DNA from: Gnetum montanum
Taxonomy: Eukaryota > Streptophyta > Gnetopsida > Gnetales > Gnetaceae
Length of the DNA: 20,279 nt
NCBI GenBank assembly: GCA_015680685.1
Contig: MNCI01006170.1
Coordinates: 357,611-377,889, forward strand
Reading direction: 5' to 3'
A program made the position numbers and the translations under genes. Below the pieces are notes generated by a model, which had not been told where the DNA came from, searched no databases, and saw nothing but the letters and a program-made list of their open reading frames with translations. Numbering within the stretch: position 1 is the stretch's first letter; every line of letters begins with the position of its first letter. This document shows positions 9,057 to 18,099 of this stretch, piece after piece.

Positions 9057-9139
9057 ACCTCATCAATGAGGCCCAGTTATTGGGGCCTTGTTCTTGAGCC
9101 TTATTATCGAAGCCTTGTTGTTGGAGAATTATTATCAGG
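9057..9139 (-). repeat. 14-bp U3 tandem array, 3' LTR copy
   Basis: On the plus strand the units start ACC or GCC at 9057, 9071, 9085, 9098 and 9112, then a GAA variant at 9126, with GCC again at 9140. Spacing is 14 bp throughout except one 13-bp step. It corresponds to the cleaner array at 15138-15235. It lies upstream of the TATA box in element orientation. Confidence 0.75.
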
Positions 9140-9222
9140 GCCAGGACATTGAAACTAAGATATCAGAGCCAACCAAAAAGTTAACTTTTTCTTAGATAAC
9201 CTAGTCAACTGATGACTCATCA

Positions 9223-9253
9223 TACCCCCATCACTAAATAAAAACTTGTCCTG
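9223..9253 (-). promoter_or_regulatory. Polypurine tract and 3' preamble of the gag-only element
   Basis: On the minus strand CAGGACAAG (9253-9245) is followed by AGTGATGGGGGTA, then the LTR start TGATGAG. This is nearly the same as 427-457 of the left family A element and supports both the orientation and the family assignment. Confidence 0.8.
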
Positions 9254-12189
9254 AAGTTAATAGGATAGGATTAGGCTTTCTTTACAAAATTGGGAAGGTA
9301 TGGAATTATTAATTGATGCTAACTACTGACTGACTTTGAATGTCACATTACAAAATTTTATTCAAGTGGATGCATATAAAGTGACATAGTGACAAAAAGG
9401 TTAGACAGGCTTTGAAAATTACAACATTTGCAGAGGTCTTCAAGAATTTGCTAAAGAGGATTCTTCTTATTACCACTAGTGATGGTAAACTTCCAACCTA
9501 GATTATTATGTTGATGCTTCTTTGGTTATATTAAACATTCTTGAAGTATGGAATGAAATTTCTTCTCATCACCCCATGGATCTAGTAAACATGTGATGCT
9601 TAAGCTGCTATCTTGTATGTCCTACAATTTGTCCATGGACATATCCTCTGTTGTCCCTCTCTTAGCTTTGTTTCCATGCTTGCAAAAGACCTTCTTCCTT
9701 AGTCATTTCTTTTAGCATCAGTATAGTTACCAAAGGATCAACATTAGTTTTGGTAAATTTTCCTTAATAATTAACCCTTTTTGGATCCCTCAATTTTCAT
9801 TTAAGCACAAGGTGATGACAAGATACTATGCCCAAGGCTATGAGGTAACTAAAATCATTAAGCTATTCACATTATTTTGATCAATTACTATTAGTTACCA
9901 TGATGTTCAAAAATAGGATGTTAGAAAAATTTCAAAATTTCAAAGCAGACAGCCCTAGTGCCCATGACTAATAAGCATAACTCTAGAAGCACATAAGTAC
10001 TTAAATAATTGAAACCAAAGGTTTGATTCAAGATATGGGCAAGAAATATTGAACTTGAAGGATTTTTTAATAGAAAAGTAGGAAAAAAGTAAAAAAGTAA
10101 TTGAAAGTGATGAGAAGTAGTCCAAAAATTATGCATAAATTTAAAGAAATTGTCATTGATGTTTTAGAAGATGTCAAGGTTAGTTCAAAGTCATGATCAA
10201 CAAATGTTATGCAAGTGGGTCCTTCCCAAAGTATGCTTCTATCATAATGCCCTTGCATAACCACTTCTATAGATGTTTGTGGGCATTCAAGAAGTTAAAT
10301 GTAGATCATGCCTTTGTTCCAAACAACACATAATTATCATGGTTGGGATATTGCACTATACTATACAAAACCAAAAGGCTCATAATCATATGCAACAGTG
10401 AGGTGAATAATGGGATGAGAAGGAATTGTAGAGATAGGGATGTAAGGTACTTGACCATGTTCACAATAGGTTCTTATGATAAATGTGATTGAAATGATTA
10501 GCATACCTATCTATCCAAGTTCAAACAAAGTTCATACCATGAACAGTATCCTGACATTAATGTGTTCCCTCCTACTAACCACCATGAGTCCAAAACCACC
10601 TCAAAGAATGATCATCACTCCAAAAAGAGAAGAAAGGATAAGAAGGAAGAAAGGGCCTTAGTTAGAGGGGTGTCTTTAGGCATGGATAACATGTCTTTCC
10701 AGCTCCATAATGAGTGCTTATAGCCCATTATTATGTCTAAGGGGTGTGCTTTAAATTTTCATGATTGTTTTTTCTCTCCTTTTTTCTCTTTTTTATTTTT
10801 ATTTTTGTTGTTGTTTTTTTTTTTTCATTTTTTTTCATTTTTTTATGAGAACCACACCATGCAAAGACAAAGCTTCCTTTTTATTGATTGATAGAGGAGT
10901 GATGATACATTCCAAGAGGAGTCATAAACCACACTAAGGAAGATAAGAAGAAAACCCAACAAGTTCCCTTGAGGTCACACCCTTACCATTCTCACTTGGT
11001 CATTTTTTTTTCAAGGTATAATGATAATTGATTAATTTTAGTTTCATGAAAGAAGAACAAAATTGTTTCCATGAAAAAGACCTTTTATTTATAGAATTAA
11101 AGGGATGGATGAGGTGGTCTCACTACTTTACACAATTACTTAATCATCTTAATAGCATAGCACAAAAACCCAACACATAGTGTTAACTTCTGCATCATGA
11201 CTTGGTAATATTATTAACAAAAATATAAAAGACATTCATAAAACATAAAGGAAATGACTCAATAAAAGAGAAAAATATAAAGAAATGGAAAACATATTAA
11301 AATCAGAAAATTTTGGAAGAAATATGAAAATGATAAAAAATTGTAAAAATAAAAAGGTGAAAAACACTTATTAGTTATTGAACTAGGATGGAGCATCTTC
11401 CTCATGACTAATCTTATGGATACACATTTGGGAGATGGACTACACCATTCCCTTGTTATACACCATTGATTTTCCATCTATCACTATTAATAATTTAATT
11501 AATCATGTGGTAGCACATCCAAAATTGGTGATAGTCTCGTGTGAATCATTTTAAGATGTATCTTCATCTATATTTGAAGGTTTTTTCATTTTGGGCAATC
11601 TAGATGTATTTGCTTCTTATTCTTGATTTTCTATTTTAATCCCTAGGTCTCTGTGTTTAATCTCATTTTCCAGTGTATAATTAGAGTGTAAGATATATGC
11701 GTCTAAGTCCTCTATTTAGTTTATTTTCTTAAGTCTAGAACTAATAAGTAGATCAATTATCTCCATGCATCTTTGAAATAACTTTATATTCTCATTTTCA
11801 AGCCACTAGGTATCTTCTAGTTTATTGGCTACTATGTAGACTAGCTTTTGCTTGCATACATACTCCTAAAATTTGTTGTGGGATATGTTAATATTTTGAA
11901 TTTTTAACCCACAAATATGCCCTATACTATTAGTAGTGATGCATGCATTCTTTTGTCTCTCCATGGTGCTAGATTCATTACTTTTGTTAGGTGTTGGAGA
12001 AACGATGGATGTTGACCTTTGCATAGGATTAGAGGACATTGGTTGTGGAAGGAATGATGTTGCACTTGATTAGCATTGTGCTGATTTGGATGAGTTAGTA
12101 GGTCCACAAGTGTTGTGCTTATGCATGGGAACTATCCTAAAGAAAGGACATTTTCAAGATTGTTGTGGAGATCTACTAGCATTATCATT
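9254..12189 (-). other. Long internal stretch without recognisable coding content
   Basis: In a complete element this part would hold protease, reverse transcriptase, RNase H and integrase. Reading the minus strand I find no MPFGL, DD or integrase-like wording, only short open frames (for example 9921-10136, 10067-10264 and 11259-11477) of hydrophobic or low-complexity composition. A T-rich tract on the plus strand covers about 10766-10845 and an A-rich stretch about 11221-11360. The origin is unknown: it could be decayed filler, a captured genomic segment, or a pol too worn to read. Confidence 0.55.
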
Positions 12190-12560
12190 TCTGTGTATGT
12201 TCATAGCATAGGTGGCATTCTTTCATTGATGTCATGGTGTTGAACCTTCCTGTGTTGCTAGTGGTGACATATGGTGAAGGGAAGTATGAGAATATTAAGG
12301 ATATGATGAAGGATGAAAGGTGTGAGGTGGTGATCCTTCGGAAGATATTGTACCATGATGATATTCAGGAGAGTGGCAATAGCGATTTGAAGTAGAGGAC
12401 ATAGAACTAGTTAGAGAAATAGGTTGCTGAACATAATACCCATATGGGTTTAGCTAGTAGTAAGGGTAGTGCTAGTTTAATGATGGCCTCCCCCATGATT
12501 ATGGGTTTTTTCATAGCATTGGATGATAGTGTTGAGGCTAGTAAGAAGTCCCTCTCAGAT
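12190..12560 (-). pseudogene. Gag C-terminal Pro/Tyr/Ser/His-rich linker of the gag-only element
   Basis: In a different frame from the main gag (a shift lies between 12731 and 12447), the minus strand reads QLNPYGYYVQQPIS, then a His/Ser/Pro/Tyr-rich run (SEGSPPHTFHPSSYPQYSH). The plus-strand family A element has the matching QLDPYGYYIQQPMS and a Pro/Tyr-rich run at about 17615-17820. The shared wording shows that the two elements carry the same gag to its far end. The role of the linker is unknown; such flexible tails commonly follow the capsid domain. Confidence 0.7.
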
Positions 12561-12730
12561 GGTACAGTTGGTTGTAGAACTTTCTATAATTACCTTGTGA
12601 GAAAGGTAATTTTCTAGGCATTTTCTTTTGTACAAACTTGGAATTCAATGCAAAAGCCTAATACTCATGTAGATGTAACATGATTGGGAAATAGCCATTT
12701 GGCTGATCATTTAGGTAGATGTCACATCCA

Positions 12731-14230
12731 TCATATTCTTTTGTGGTTGAGTCTATAGCCTCTTCTTCTACAACCATTTTCCTTGTTTGCCAATAAGTGT
12801 TCCTCATTGTTTCTTGGTTCTTCTTCCTCATTGTGATTGCCTAATTCATTTTGTATTACCTTCTCCTTTATAGTTTCTATGAAAGTTGTATATTTTTCAT
12901 TTATCCAATCTGACATCCTATTTAGCCTTGCCTGGAGTTCATCAAGAGATTGTTGTAGTGGCAAGGTTTGTTGTGAAATCATATCATTGAGAGCTGCCTC
13001 TTTTTCCTCATCATAGACATGGATCCTTTTCCTTTGAATAGTTGGATCCTAGCTATTTTCCTTAACATTCTATTGTTTACATAGGTCATCTTTTTCTTTT
13101 GCCACCTACTCAGTTAGCCTTTATATTTGATGGGCTTTTAGTTCATATAATTGACCTTGAGCATACATCCTAAGGGTATCCCTCATTTTATTATGAAGCC
13201 CATCTATGATGTGGAAAATTCTCTCTTTTTGAGAGAAATCATGGCTAGGACATCTATGTAGTAGCGAATAGTATCTATCCGAGGCCACATCTAAGGGTTC
13301 ATGATTTTCTTGCTTCCACCCTTAGATTTGTTTTCATAGGTTGGACACTTTTGCATAGGTTTGGTATTTTTCAATGAAAAGTTGTACCATTGTAGACCAT
13401 TAGTGTATGGAACTTGGTTCCAACAATGTATACTAACTTTTAGCTTTGTCTATTACTATCTTAGGGAAGAGCTTAAGCTTTTATCACTTATTTTTAATAT
13501 TTTGCAAGGCATAGGCATCATGGAAGGCTTGTAAGTGATGTTGTGGATTAGAATCATAGCCTCCCGCAAATTTAGGGATGTTATTCATATTATGCCTTTT
13601 GATGCAACTTTCCTTGCAGTGCCTATGGGGTATCTTAACTACCTCTATGATCTACATTAGGCTCTTAGTGGCCAACAAGGGTTCATTATCATCAAATGTG
13701 GCATGGTGAAAATTACTATTTCTATTTGCCATATTGTAATAGTTTCAATTGTGTTCATGTTGAGTTCTCTGATTTTTCCCATGGTTTTGATTTCTATCCT
13801 TATTTTAACCCCATAGTGAAGCTTTATCTCTATACCTATGTTCATCTTCATTAGAACTAGACATTAAAGAGGATGAGGAAGATGAGGAACTAAGAGAGTT
13901 GCTATGGCTTTATTGGTGTTCCCCATAGTCCCTTGATTTACCTTTTTGAAGTTTTTAGGTCTTAGGCCTTGAGGCCTTCCATTATCTAGGGCTTACTTCA
14001 TCTCCTTTAGGATTGTCTACCTTAGGTGAATGTAGTCCTTGAGCACAGTTAGGATGATCATGAGCATATAAAACCCTTACATGAGGTTGGTCACTCCAAT
14101 TTTCATCAATATATATCTCATTAGTTTTCCAATGAATGTTCTTTTCATATAATTCATTATCTCTTGTGAAAGAGAAATTTTTGTTAGTTAATGATGTGTG
14201 TGACTCAATATTTTCTAAAAGATAAATCAT
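12731..14230 (-). pseudogene. Gag of the gag-only element (one frame, many stops)
   Basis: The frame starts with Met at 14230-14228, about 55 bases after the primer site, and four anchor points (14230, 13732, 13399, 12982) are all in the same frame, so there is no net frameshift over about 1.5 kb. It is interrupted by around fifteen stops. In order: an N-terminal part (TRDNELYEKNIHWKTNEIYI), a Ser run (NSLSSSSSSSSLMSSSNEDE) near 13840-13900, then the capsid domain of the retrotransposon gag family. The latter shows NNIPKFAGGYDSNPQ near 13560-13600, KLKLFPKIVIDKAKS near 13430-13480, RYYSLLHRCPSHDFSQ near 13230-13290 and FHIIDGLHNKMRDTLRMY. The last part (LPLQQSLDELQARLNRMSDW, then EKYTTFIETIKEK) looks like a coiled coil. 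The same order and wording occur at 16090-17100. An open frame at 13657-13851 is a shadow. Confidence 0.85.
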
Positions 14231-14285
14231 TAATGCATTTACAATGATTGTGTATGATATAACTAATCTATATAACTAGTATCAT

Positions 14286-14303
14286 CCTTGGAAACGATGC
14301 CAA
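14286..14303 (-). promoter_or_regulatory. tRNA-Asp-type primer binding site of the gag-only element
   Basis: On the minus strand, directly after the 5' LTR, the sequence is TTGGCATCGTTTCCAAGG. Athila/Tat elements commonly use TGGCGCCGTTGCCGGGGA, complementary to the 3' end of tRNA-Asp. The differences are mainly G-to-A and C-to-T changes, as expected from decay of methylated cytosines. It sets the element orientation as minus. Confidence 0.75.
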
Positions 14304-15053
14304 TGATGAGCAACGAGTTACCCCCTACACCCAACCATATGAATCACAAGCGTTCAAGCACGATCTAGTCAAATTTTGTGGATGGGACTAGTTGTGGCAT
14401 CTAGATCATTATGCCTTGATCATAGTTTTCTATCTTCCCACTTGGACTAGTGGTATCTTTTTCATGTATGATTCAGTCCAAAGTGAGGTATATGATTCTT
14501 GATGTTGTTGTAGCCTTATGCTACTTCTAATGATAATAAAGAAATCAATTATTTAAACTAATTAACAATGAAAAGTAATGTCTAAACTAGCCTATGGGCA
14601 ATGAGTGTCCATTCCTAGCTTGTTGTACACAGCATAAACCCATGTATCCACTACTAGGATTACCATGTGCTATGCTACTAGGTGAACCAAGTAATAACAC
14701 TACTAGGATTACCAGGTGAATGTGTGTTTATGCTTGAAACTAGTTGTGCTCATTCTGCTAATTCATTAACATGCATGGAAACATAAATGTTAACTAAGTA
14801 CATGGAATATAAATTGCATTAAAAGTAAATATAATCTAAGTAAAAGTATTGCAATGAATAAGAATTAATTTTGATCTTATTTCTATTCATGGAATGTGTC
14901 CAGGTACATTGCCAATCAAATAAGACACCATACAACTGATTCAGATCCACACTATGGGTACTCACTAACTATTCTCTAAGATTATGGAATAAAACTGCAA
15001 GAGTTTAGCTACTCTATTGACCAAATAATTACATAAACATGGCTATGACCACA

Positions 15054-15061
15054 TATTTATA
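15054..15061 (-). promoter_or_regulatory. TATA box in the 5' LTR of the gag-only element
   Basis: The minus strand reads TATAAATA within CTATAAATATG, the same 11 bases as around the TATA box at 605 in the left family A LTR. It would start the element transcript leftward into gag. Confidence 0.7.
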
Positions 15062-15089
15062 GATTTTATTGCTAGGCTACTTTGATGAG

Positions 15090-15125
15090 GCCTTGTCGAT
15101 GCATGATACAATGCATCGACAAGGC
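15090..15125. repeat. Perfect 15-bp inverted repeat (hairpin) between U3 array and TATA box
   Basis: GCCTTGTCGATGCAT at 15090-15104 and its exact reverse complement at 15111-15125 are separated by the six bases GATACA. The arms resemble the 14-bp array unit next to it. The sister LTR lacks the corresponding roughly 45-50 bases. Perfect arms in an otherwise decayed LTR suggest a recent origin, gene conversion or selection. Confidence 0.85.
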
Positions 15126-15137
15126 TGCGTTGATGGG

Positions 15138-15235
15138 GCCTCATCGATGAGGCCTAGTTATCAAGGCCTTATTGTTGGAGCCTTGTTGTCGAAGCCTTCT
15201 TGTCAAAGCCTTATTGTCAAAGCCTTATTATTAGG
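15138..15235 (-). repeat. Seven-unit 14-bp U3 tandem array, 5' LTR copy
   Basis: On the plus strand units begin with GCC at 15138, 15152, 15166, 15180, 15194, 15208 and 15222, exactly 14 bp apart, with a partial eighth (GCA) at 15236. A typical unit is GCCTTATTGTCAAA; the first is GCCTCATCGATGAG. In element orientation the array lies upstream of the TATA box, with the hairpin between them. Its place matches the unrelated-looking arrays at 483-596 and 7536-7592. Confidence 0.85.
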
Positions 15236-15318
15236 GCAAGGAAATTGAAGCTAAGATATTAGAGCCAACCAAAAAGTTAACTTTTTATCAAATAACCTAG
15301 CCAATTGATAACTCATCA

Positions 15319-15430
15319 ACCTCCTAGACTAGTATACATAGAAACCTAGAAGACCTTGGAATTCAATTGAATAATGTGTAAACACTTGTGATTCATATGA
15401 TTGGGCATAGGATCTACTCACTACTCATCA
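15319..15430 (+). repeat. 5' LTR of the right family A element, right part, with the second target-duplication copy
   Basis: ACCTC at 15319-15323 is the second copy of the target duplication. The rest continues the LTR broken at 8226: TTGTGATTCATATGATTGGG near 15386-15405 parallels the TTTCATATGGTTGAG stretch near 1410, and the segment ends CTCATCA (15424-15430), the family A terminus. A primer binding site follows at once. Confidence 0.8.
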
Positions 15431-15431
15431 T

Positions 15432-15449
15432 TGGCATGGTTCTTAGGGA
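15432..15449 (+). promoter_or_regulatory. Degenerate tRNA-Asp-type primer binding site of the right family A element
   Basis: After CTCATCA and one T the sequence is TGGCATGGTTCTTAGGGA, followed by TTTT. Compared with TGGCGCCGTTGCCGGGGA, 11 of 18 bases match and most differences are transitions. Position directly after the LTR end is stronger evidence than the sequence match. It shows that the broken LTR is a 5' LTR and that the element reads rightward. Confidence 0.65.
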
Positions 15450-16089
15450 TTTTTAGTAAGCTTTGTATGCTTCTATAACTTAGTGAAAATCACTCACATC
15501 ATTGGATTAAACCTTAAAGTCACAATCATTCTCATAGTAAAAAAAAAATTGTAAAAAATCACATTGATAATTTTCTTCTAATTCAAAAATTTCTTCTTCT
15601 CACGAGCATGATGGATTAAAACCACACGTGCCCAAGAATGCAAAGAGATATTTACTCATACAAATGAGTTTGTGCCTAATTTCACCTTCATTTTACATCA
15701 AGATGAACAACTAAGGTGGAGAGACATAGAGGGTAATGTTGTGTTGCCACCTAACCAATTAGTTCTTGGGATGCTACTGCAAACTCTTAAGAGGTTGAAC
15801 ATCTAAGATCTCAATGATGAATATGTTGTGTAGGAACATGAATATCAAGACTATCATCCCACTGAAACACAACAGAAAAGAGATCAGCAATAGGAGAATT
15901 GCTATGAAGCTGTGAAGGGGAAACATTTAATAATCCCTTATTCCTAGTGAACCAAAAAGATGATGAGGATCTTCTCTCTAAGGATTCTTAGTAGGTAGAC
16001 TATCATCTCCTTGATTCTAGTGAAGGGTATTTGAACTAGAATTTACAGTCCACTGTAAACAATCCTAGTTTAGATAAAAATGGATCCAA
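15450..16089 (+). pseudogene. Leader and N-terminal gag region of the right family A element
   Basis: Around 15615-15810 one frame reads fairly openly (AQECKEIFTHTNEFVPNFTF, then EQLRWRDIEGNVVLPPNQLV), with stops beyond. It lies where the N-terminal part of gag begins in this family. I could not fix a start codon. From 15540 to 15600 the sequence is A-rich and non-coding. Low confidence in exact limits. Confidence 0.5.
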
Positions 16090-17100
16090 TGATCATGGGG
16101 ATCTAAAGGTGGGAGTTATGGTAGGGGCAAGGATAAGCAACACGATGATGATTGTGGATGTGACCATCAAAGAGGGAGTGGCAGACACCATAGTGCTAGT
16201 CCTCCTTCCTCTTCACCTTTGTCATCCTCTTCTTTCTCCTCAAGCTCTGAACGAAGTTGCAAATGGTATGATTGTGAGAAAGTTGACCAATAGGATAGAA
16301 ATGCTTATGATCATAGGGTTTGCTAAAATGATCAAGATTAGAGGTGTGGGCATTCAAGGGAGGCTTGCCACCATGAGAGAAGGGGTAGTAGAGGGAATCA
16401 TAGGAACCATGACCATCACAGAGGACATGACTATGATGAGCCTTTACTCAAAACTTGAAACATGTTGAACATCATAAAGGTAGTCAGAATTCCAACAAGA
16501 CATTTGAAAGATAGTCAAATATAGTGTTTAGATATGAAAAATATTCCCAAGTTTTAGGGGGGATATAATTCATATTTGCAAAATCTTGTACAAGCCTTTT
16601 ACGATGCTTGTGCTTTGAAAAACATAGAAAATGAGGGGAAAAAACTTAAGTTGTTTCCAAGGACACTCATAAAAGAAGTAGAAAGTTGGTATAGCTCTTT
16701 GGAGCCATAATTTATTCATAAATAGAATACGATGCTTGCACTATTTAATGAAAAATATTAAATGTACTCTCGAGTGTCCAACTTGAGAAAGTAGATCCAA
16801 GCTTAGTGAAAAGAAATACATGAACCATTGAATGTAGCCATGGACTAGTATTATTCTTTTTTGCATAGATTTCCTAGCCATGGTTATTCTCAAAGGGAGT
16901 AGCTTCGCCATACCATAGATGGGCTTCGAATAAAAACATGGAGAACTCTTGGTGTCCATGTTCAAGGGAGATTGTCAAAATTAAGAGCCCATAAGATCCA
17001 AAGGCTTATTGGATAGGTTGAAAAAGAAGAAGGAGAGCTCAAAAAGAGAGAAAGTTGTGGAAGTACAAGTGAGATCCTTCCATCAAAAAAAAATTCTAGT
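16090..17100 (+). pseudogene. Gag of the right family A element (broken)
   Basis: The order is the same as in the gag-only element: a Gly/Arg/Asp/His-rich and Ser-rich part (GRHHSASPPSSSPLSSSSFS) near 16185-16245, then the capsid domain with KNIPKF and GGYNSYLQNLVQAFYDACAL near 16540-16615, KLKLFPRTLIKEVESWYSSL near 16640-16700, SFLHRFPSHGYSQRE near 16855-16900 and IDGLRIKTWRTLGVHVQGRL near 16915-16975. It differs from its relative by substitutions and by different stops, so the two decayed separately. The 119-codon Met-rich open frame at 16109-16468 is a shadow of the Arg/His/Ser-rich gag frame. Confidence 0.8.
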
Positions 17101-17299
17101 TTTTTGACAATGAGGTGGAGGCATCACTTGATGAAGTGGTGTAGCGAAAAACTTGCTAATCCATAAATTTGTCTTTGAAATTTCAACTAAGGTAGATAAA
17201 ATATGGGACTCTTTAGATAAAAAGTTTCAAACTTTGAAAATTGTAAAGGAATCCAAAGAGCAAAATAGTGATCATGACTACAAGAGAAGAAAGGAAGCT

Positions 17300-18060
17300 A
17301 AATCAAAGGGATAAGGGAAAATTTGTTGTCATTGTGAAGTCTGAATCAGATGATGCTAGTGGATGTGACATCAACCAATATGAACATCCTAAGAAATGTT
17401 ACCCTATTATGTCATGCTTGTAGGAATTTGGGGTGTATGTTCTAAATCCTAGATTGTGAAGAAGGCAAGCACCCAAAATTTTGTCTTATCCTCAAGGCAA
17501 CCCAAGGTAGTTCCACCAACAACAAGCCTATTATCCAAGTGAAGCTCCACCACAACCATTTGAGTAGTATCATTAGTGGAAACATCCATAGTTGTGAGAG
17601 ATGCCACCAACAAGGTAGCAATATCCTTATAGACAACTTGATCCATATGGGTACTATATTCAGCAACCCATGTCTTCATGTGACTCTTCTAATCACGCCT
17701 CATTCCAACATCACTACTACCCTCCAAAGTACTATAGAGCTCATTATTCATCTCCAAGAGGGAAGTCCCCATATCCTTATCACCCTCCTCATCCTTCTAC
17801 TCATGTCCCTTCATCATCGACCTAATTACCACCTACTCCTTTCATGCAGGGAGAAATTCTAGCCCAACCATAGTAGTGTAATGTTACTAGGGTCGTTAAC
17901 TTATAACCAACTTCTTAGCCAAGTGGGTTGAAACCCAAATCTCAAAAATGATAATTTTTTTAAACCAAAAGTCCTTCAAAGCCCTCACAGACTCATGCAA
18001 CTAAGAATCATACTTCTTTCTCATCCTCTACATCCAATCCACTTGAGTCCCCTTCGAACC
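17300..18060 (+). pseudogene. Gag C-terminal linker, Gln/Pro/Tyr/Ser-rich
   Basis: Near 17320 a Cys-rich stretch (GKICCHCEV) may be the remains of a zinc knuckle, but the later ligands are not clear. From about 17500 to 17825 one plus-strand frame reads QQQAYYPSEAPPQPFE, QLDPYGYYIQQPMS and SPRGKSPYPYHPPHPSTHV, a low-complexity linker that matches 12190-12560 of the gag-only element. From 17930 to 18060 the reading is Ser/Thr/Pro-rich. The open frames on the opposite strand (17442-17679) and at 17539-17862 are shadows of this repetitive stretch. Confidence 0.65.
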
Positions 18061-18099
18061 AAACACCTCTCAAAGTGCATACTATCATGCTATCCCATT

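Larger units (their letters stand above)
8227..9222 (-). repeat. 3' LTR of the gag-only element
   Basis: It runs from TGATGAG (8227-8233) to CTCATCA (9216-9222) and aligns along its length with 14304-15318. In element orientation it starts at 9222. It holds a U3 array (9057-9139) and a TATA box (9021-9028). It differs from the 5' LTR by many substitutions, by lacking the hairpin found at 15090-15125, and by the duplication around the N at 8653. In reverse complement its end resembles the end of the family A LTR at 458-1448. Confidence 0.9.
8227..15318 (-). mobile_element. Non-autonomous gag-only family A retrotransposon nested in the LTR of a relative
   Basis: This is a complete element of about 7.1 kb: two direct LTRs of about 1 kb (8227-9222 and 14304-15318), near-matching target duplications, a primer site next to 14304 and a polypurine tract next to 9222, both on the minus strand. 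The interior is about 5.1 kb. It carries a gag remnant (12731-14230) and a gag-like C-terminal linker (12190-12560), then about 2.9 kb without any reverse transcriptase, RNase H, integrase or protease motif that I could read. This matches the described class of terminal-repeat retrotransposons with a gag domain only (TR-GAG). The LTR ends, U5 and gag match the family A element around it, which is thus a candidate source of pol activity; that is inference. Confidence 0.85.
14304..15318 (-). repeat. 5' LTR of the gag-only element
   Basis: TGATGAG (14304-14310) to CTCATCA (15312-15318); in element orientation it begins at 15318. U3 contains a regular 14-bp array (15138-15235), a perfect hairpin (15090-15125) and a TATA box (15054-15061), in that order. 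The U5 end (14304 to about 14500) resembles, in reverse complement, the last 250 bases of the family A LTR at 458-1448. For example, CCCAACCATATGAATCAC at 14330-14347 pairs with 15388-15405 with one mismatch. Confidence 0.9.

Noticed and set aside
9921-10264. Hydrophobic minus-strand open frames as an envelope-like gene
   Set aside because: They overlap each other in different frames, their Phe/Leu/Tyr content follows the A/T-rich sequence, and there is no signal peptide, cleavage site or fusion-type segment to support an envelope.
16109-16468. 119-codon Met-rich open frame as a host protein
   Set aside because: The neighbouring frame reads the Arg/His/Ser-rich part of gag, which is also present in the gag-only element; the open frame is its shadow.
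17442-17862. Overlapping open frames of 74-107 codons on both strands
   Set aside because: The true reading is the Gln/Pro/Tyr-rich gag linker on the plus strand, matched at 12190-12560; the others arise from its composition.
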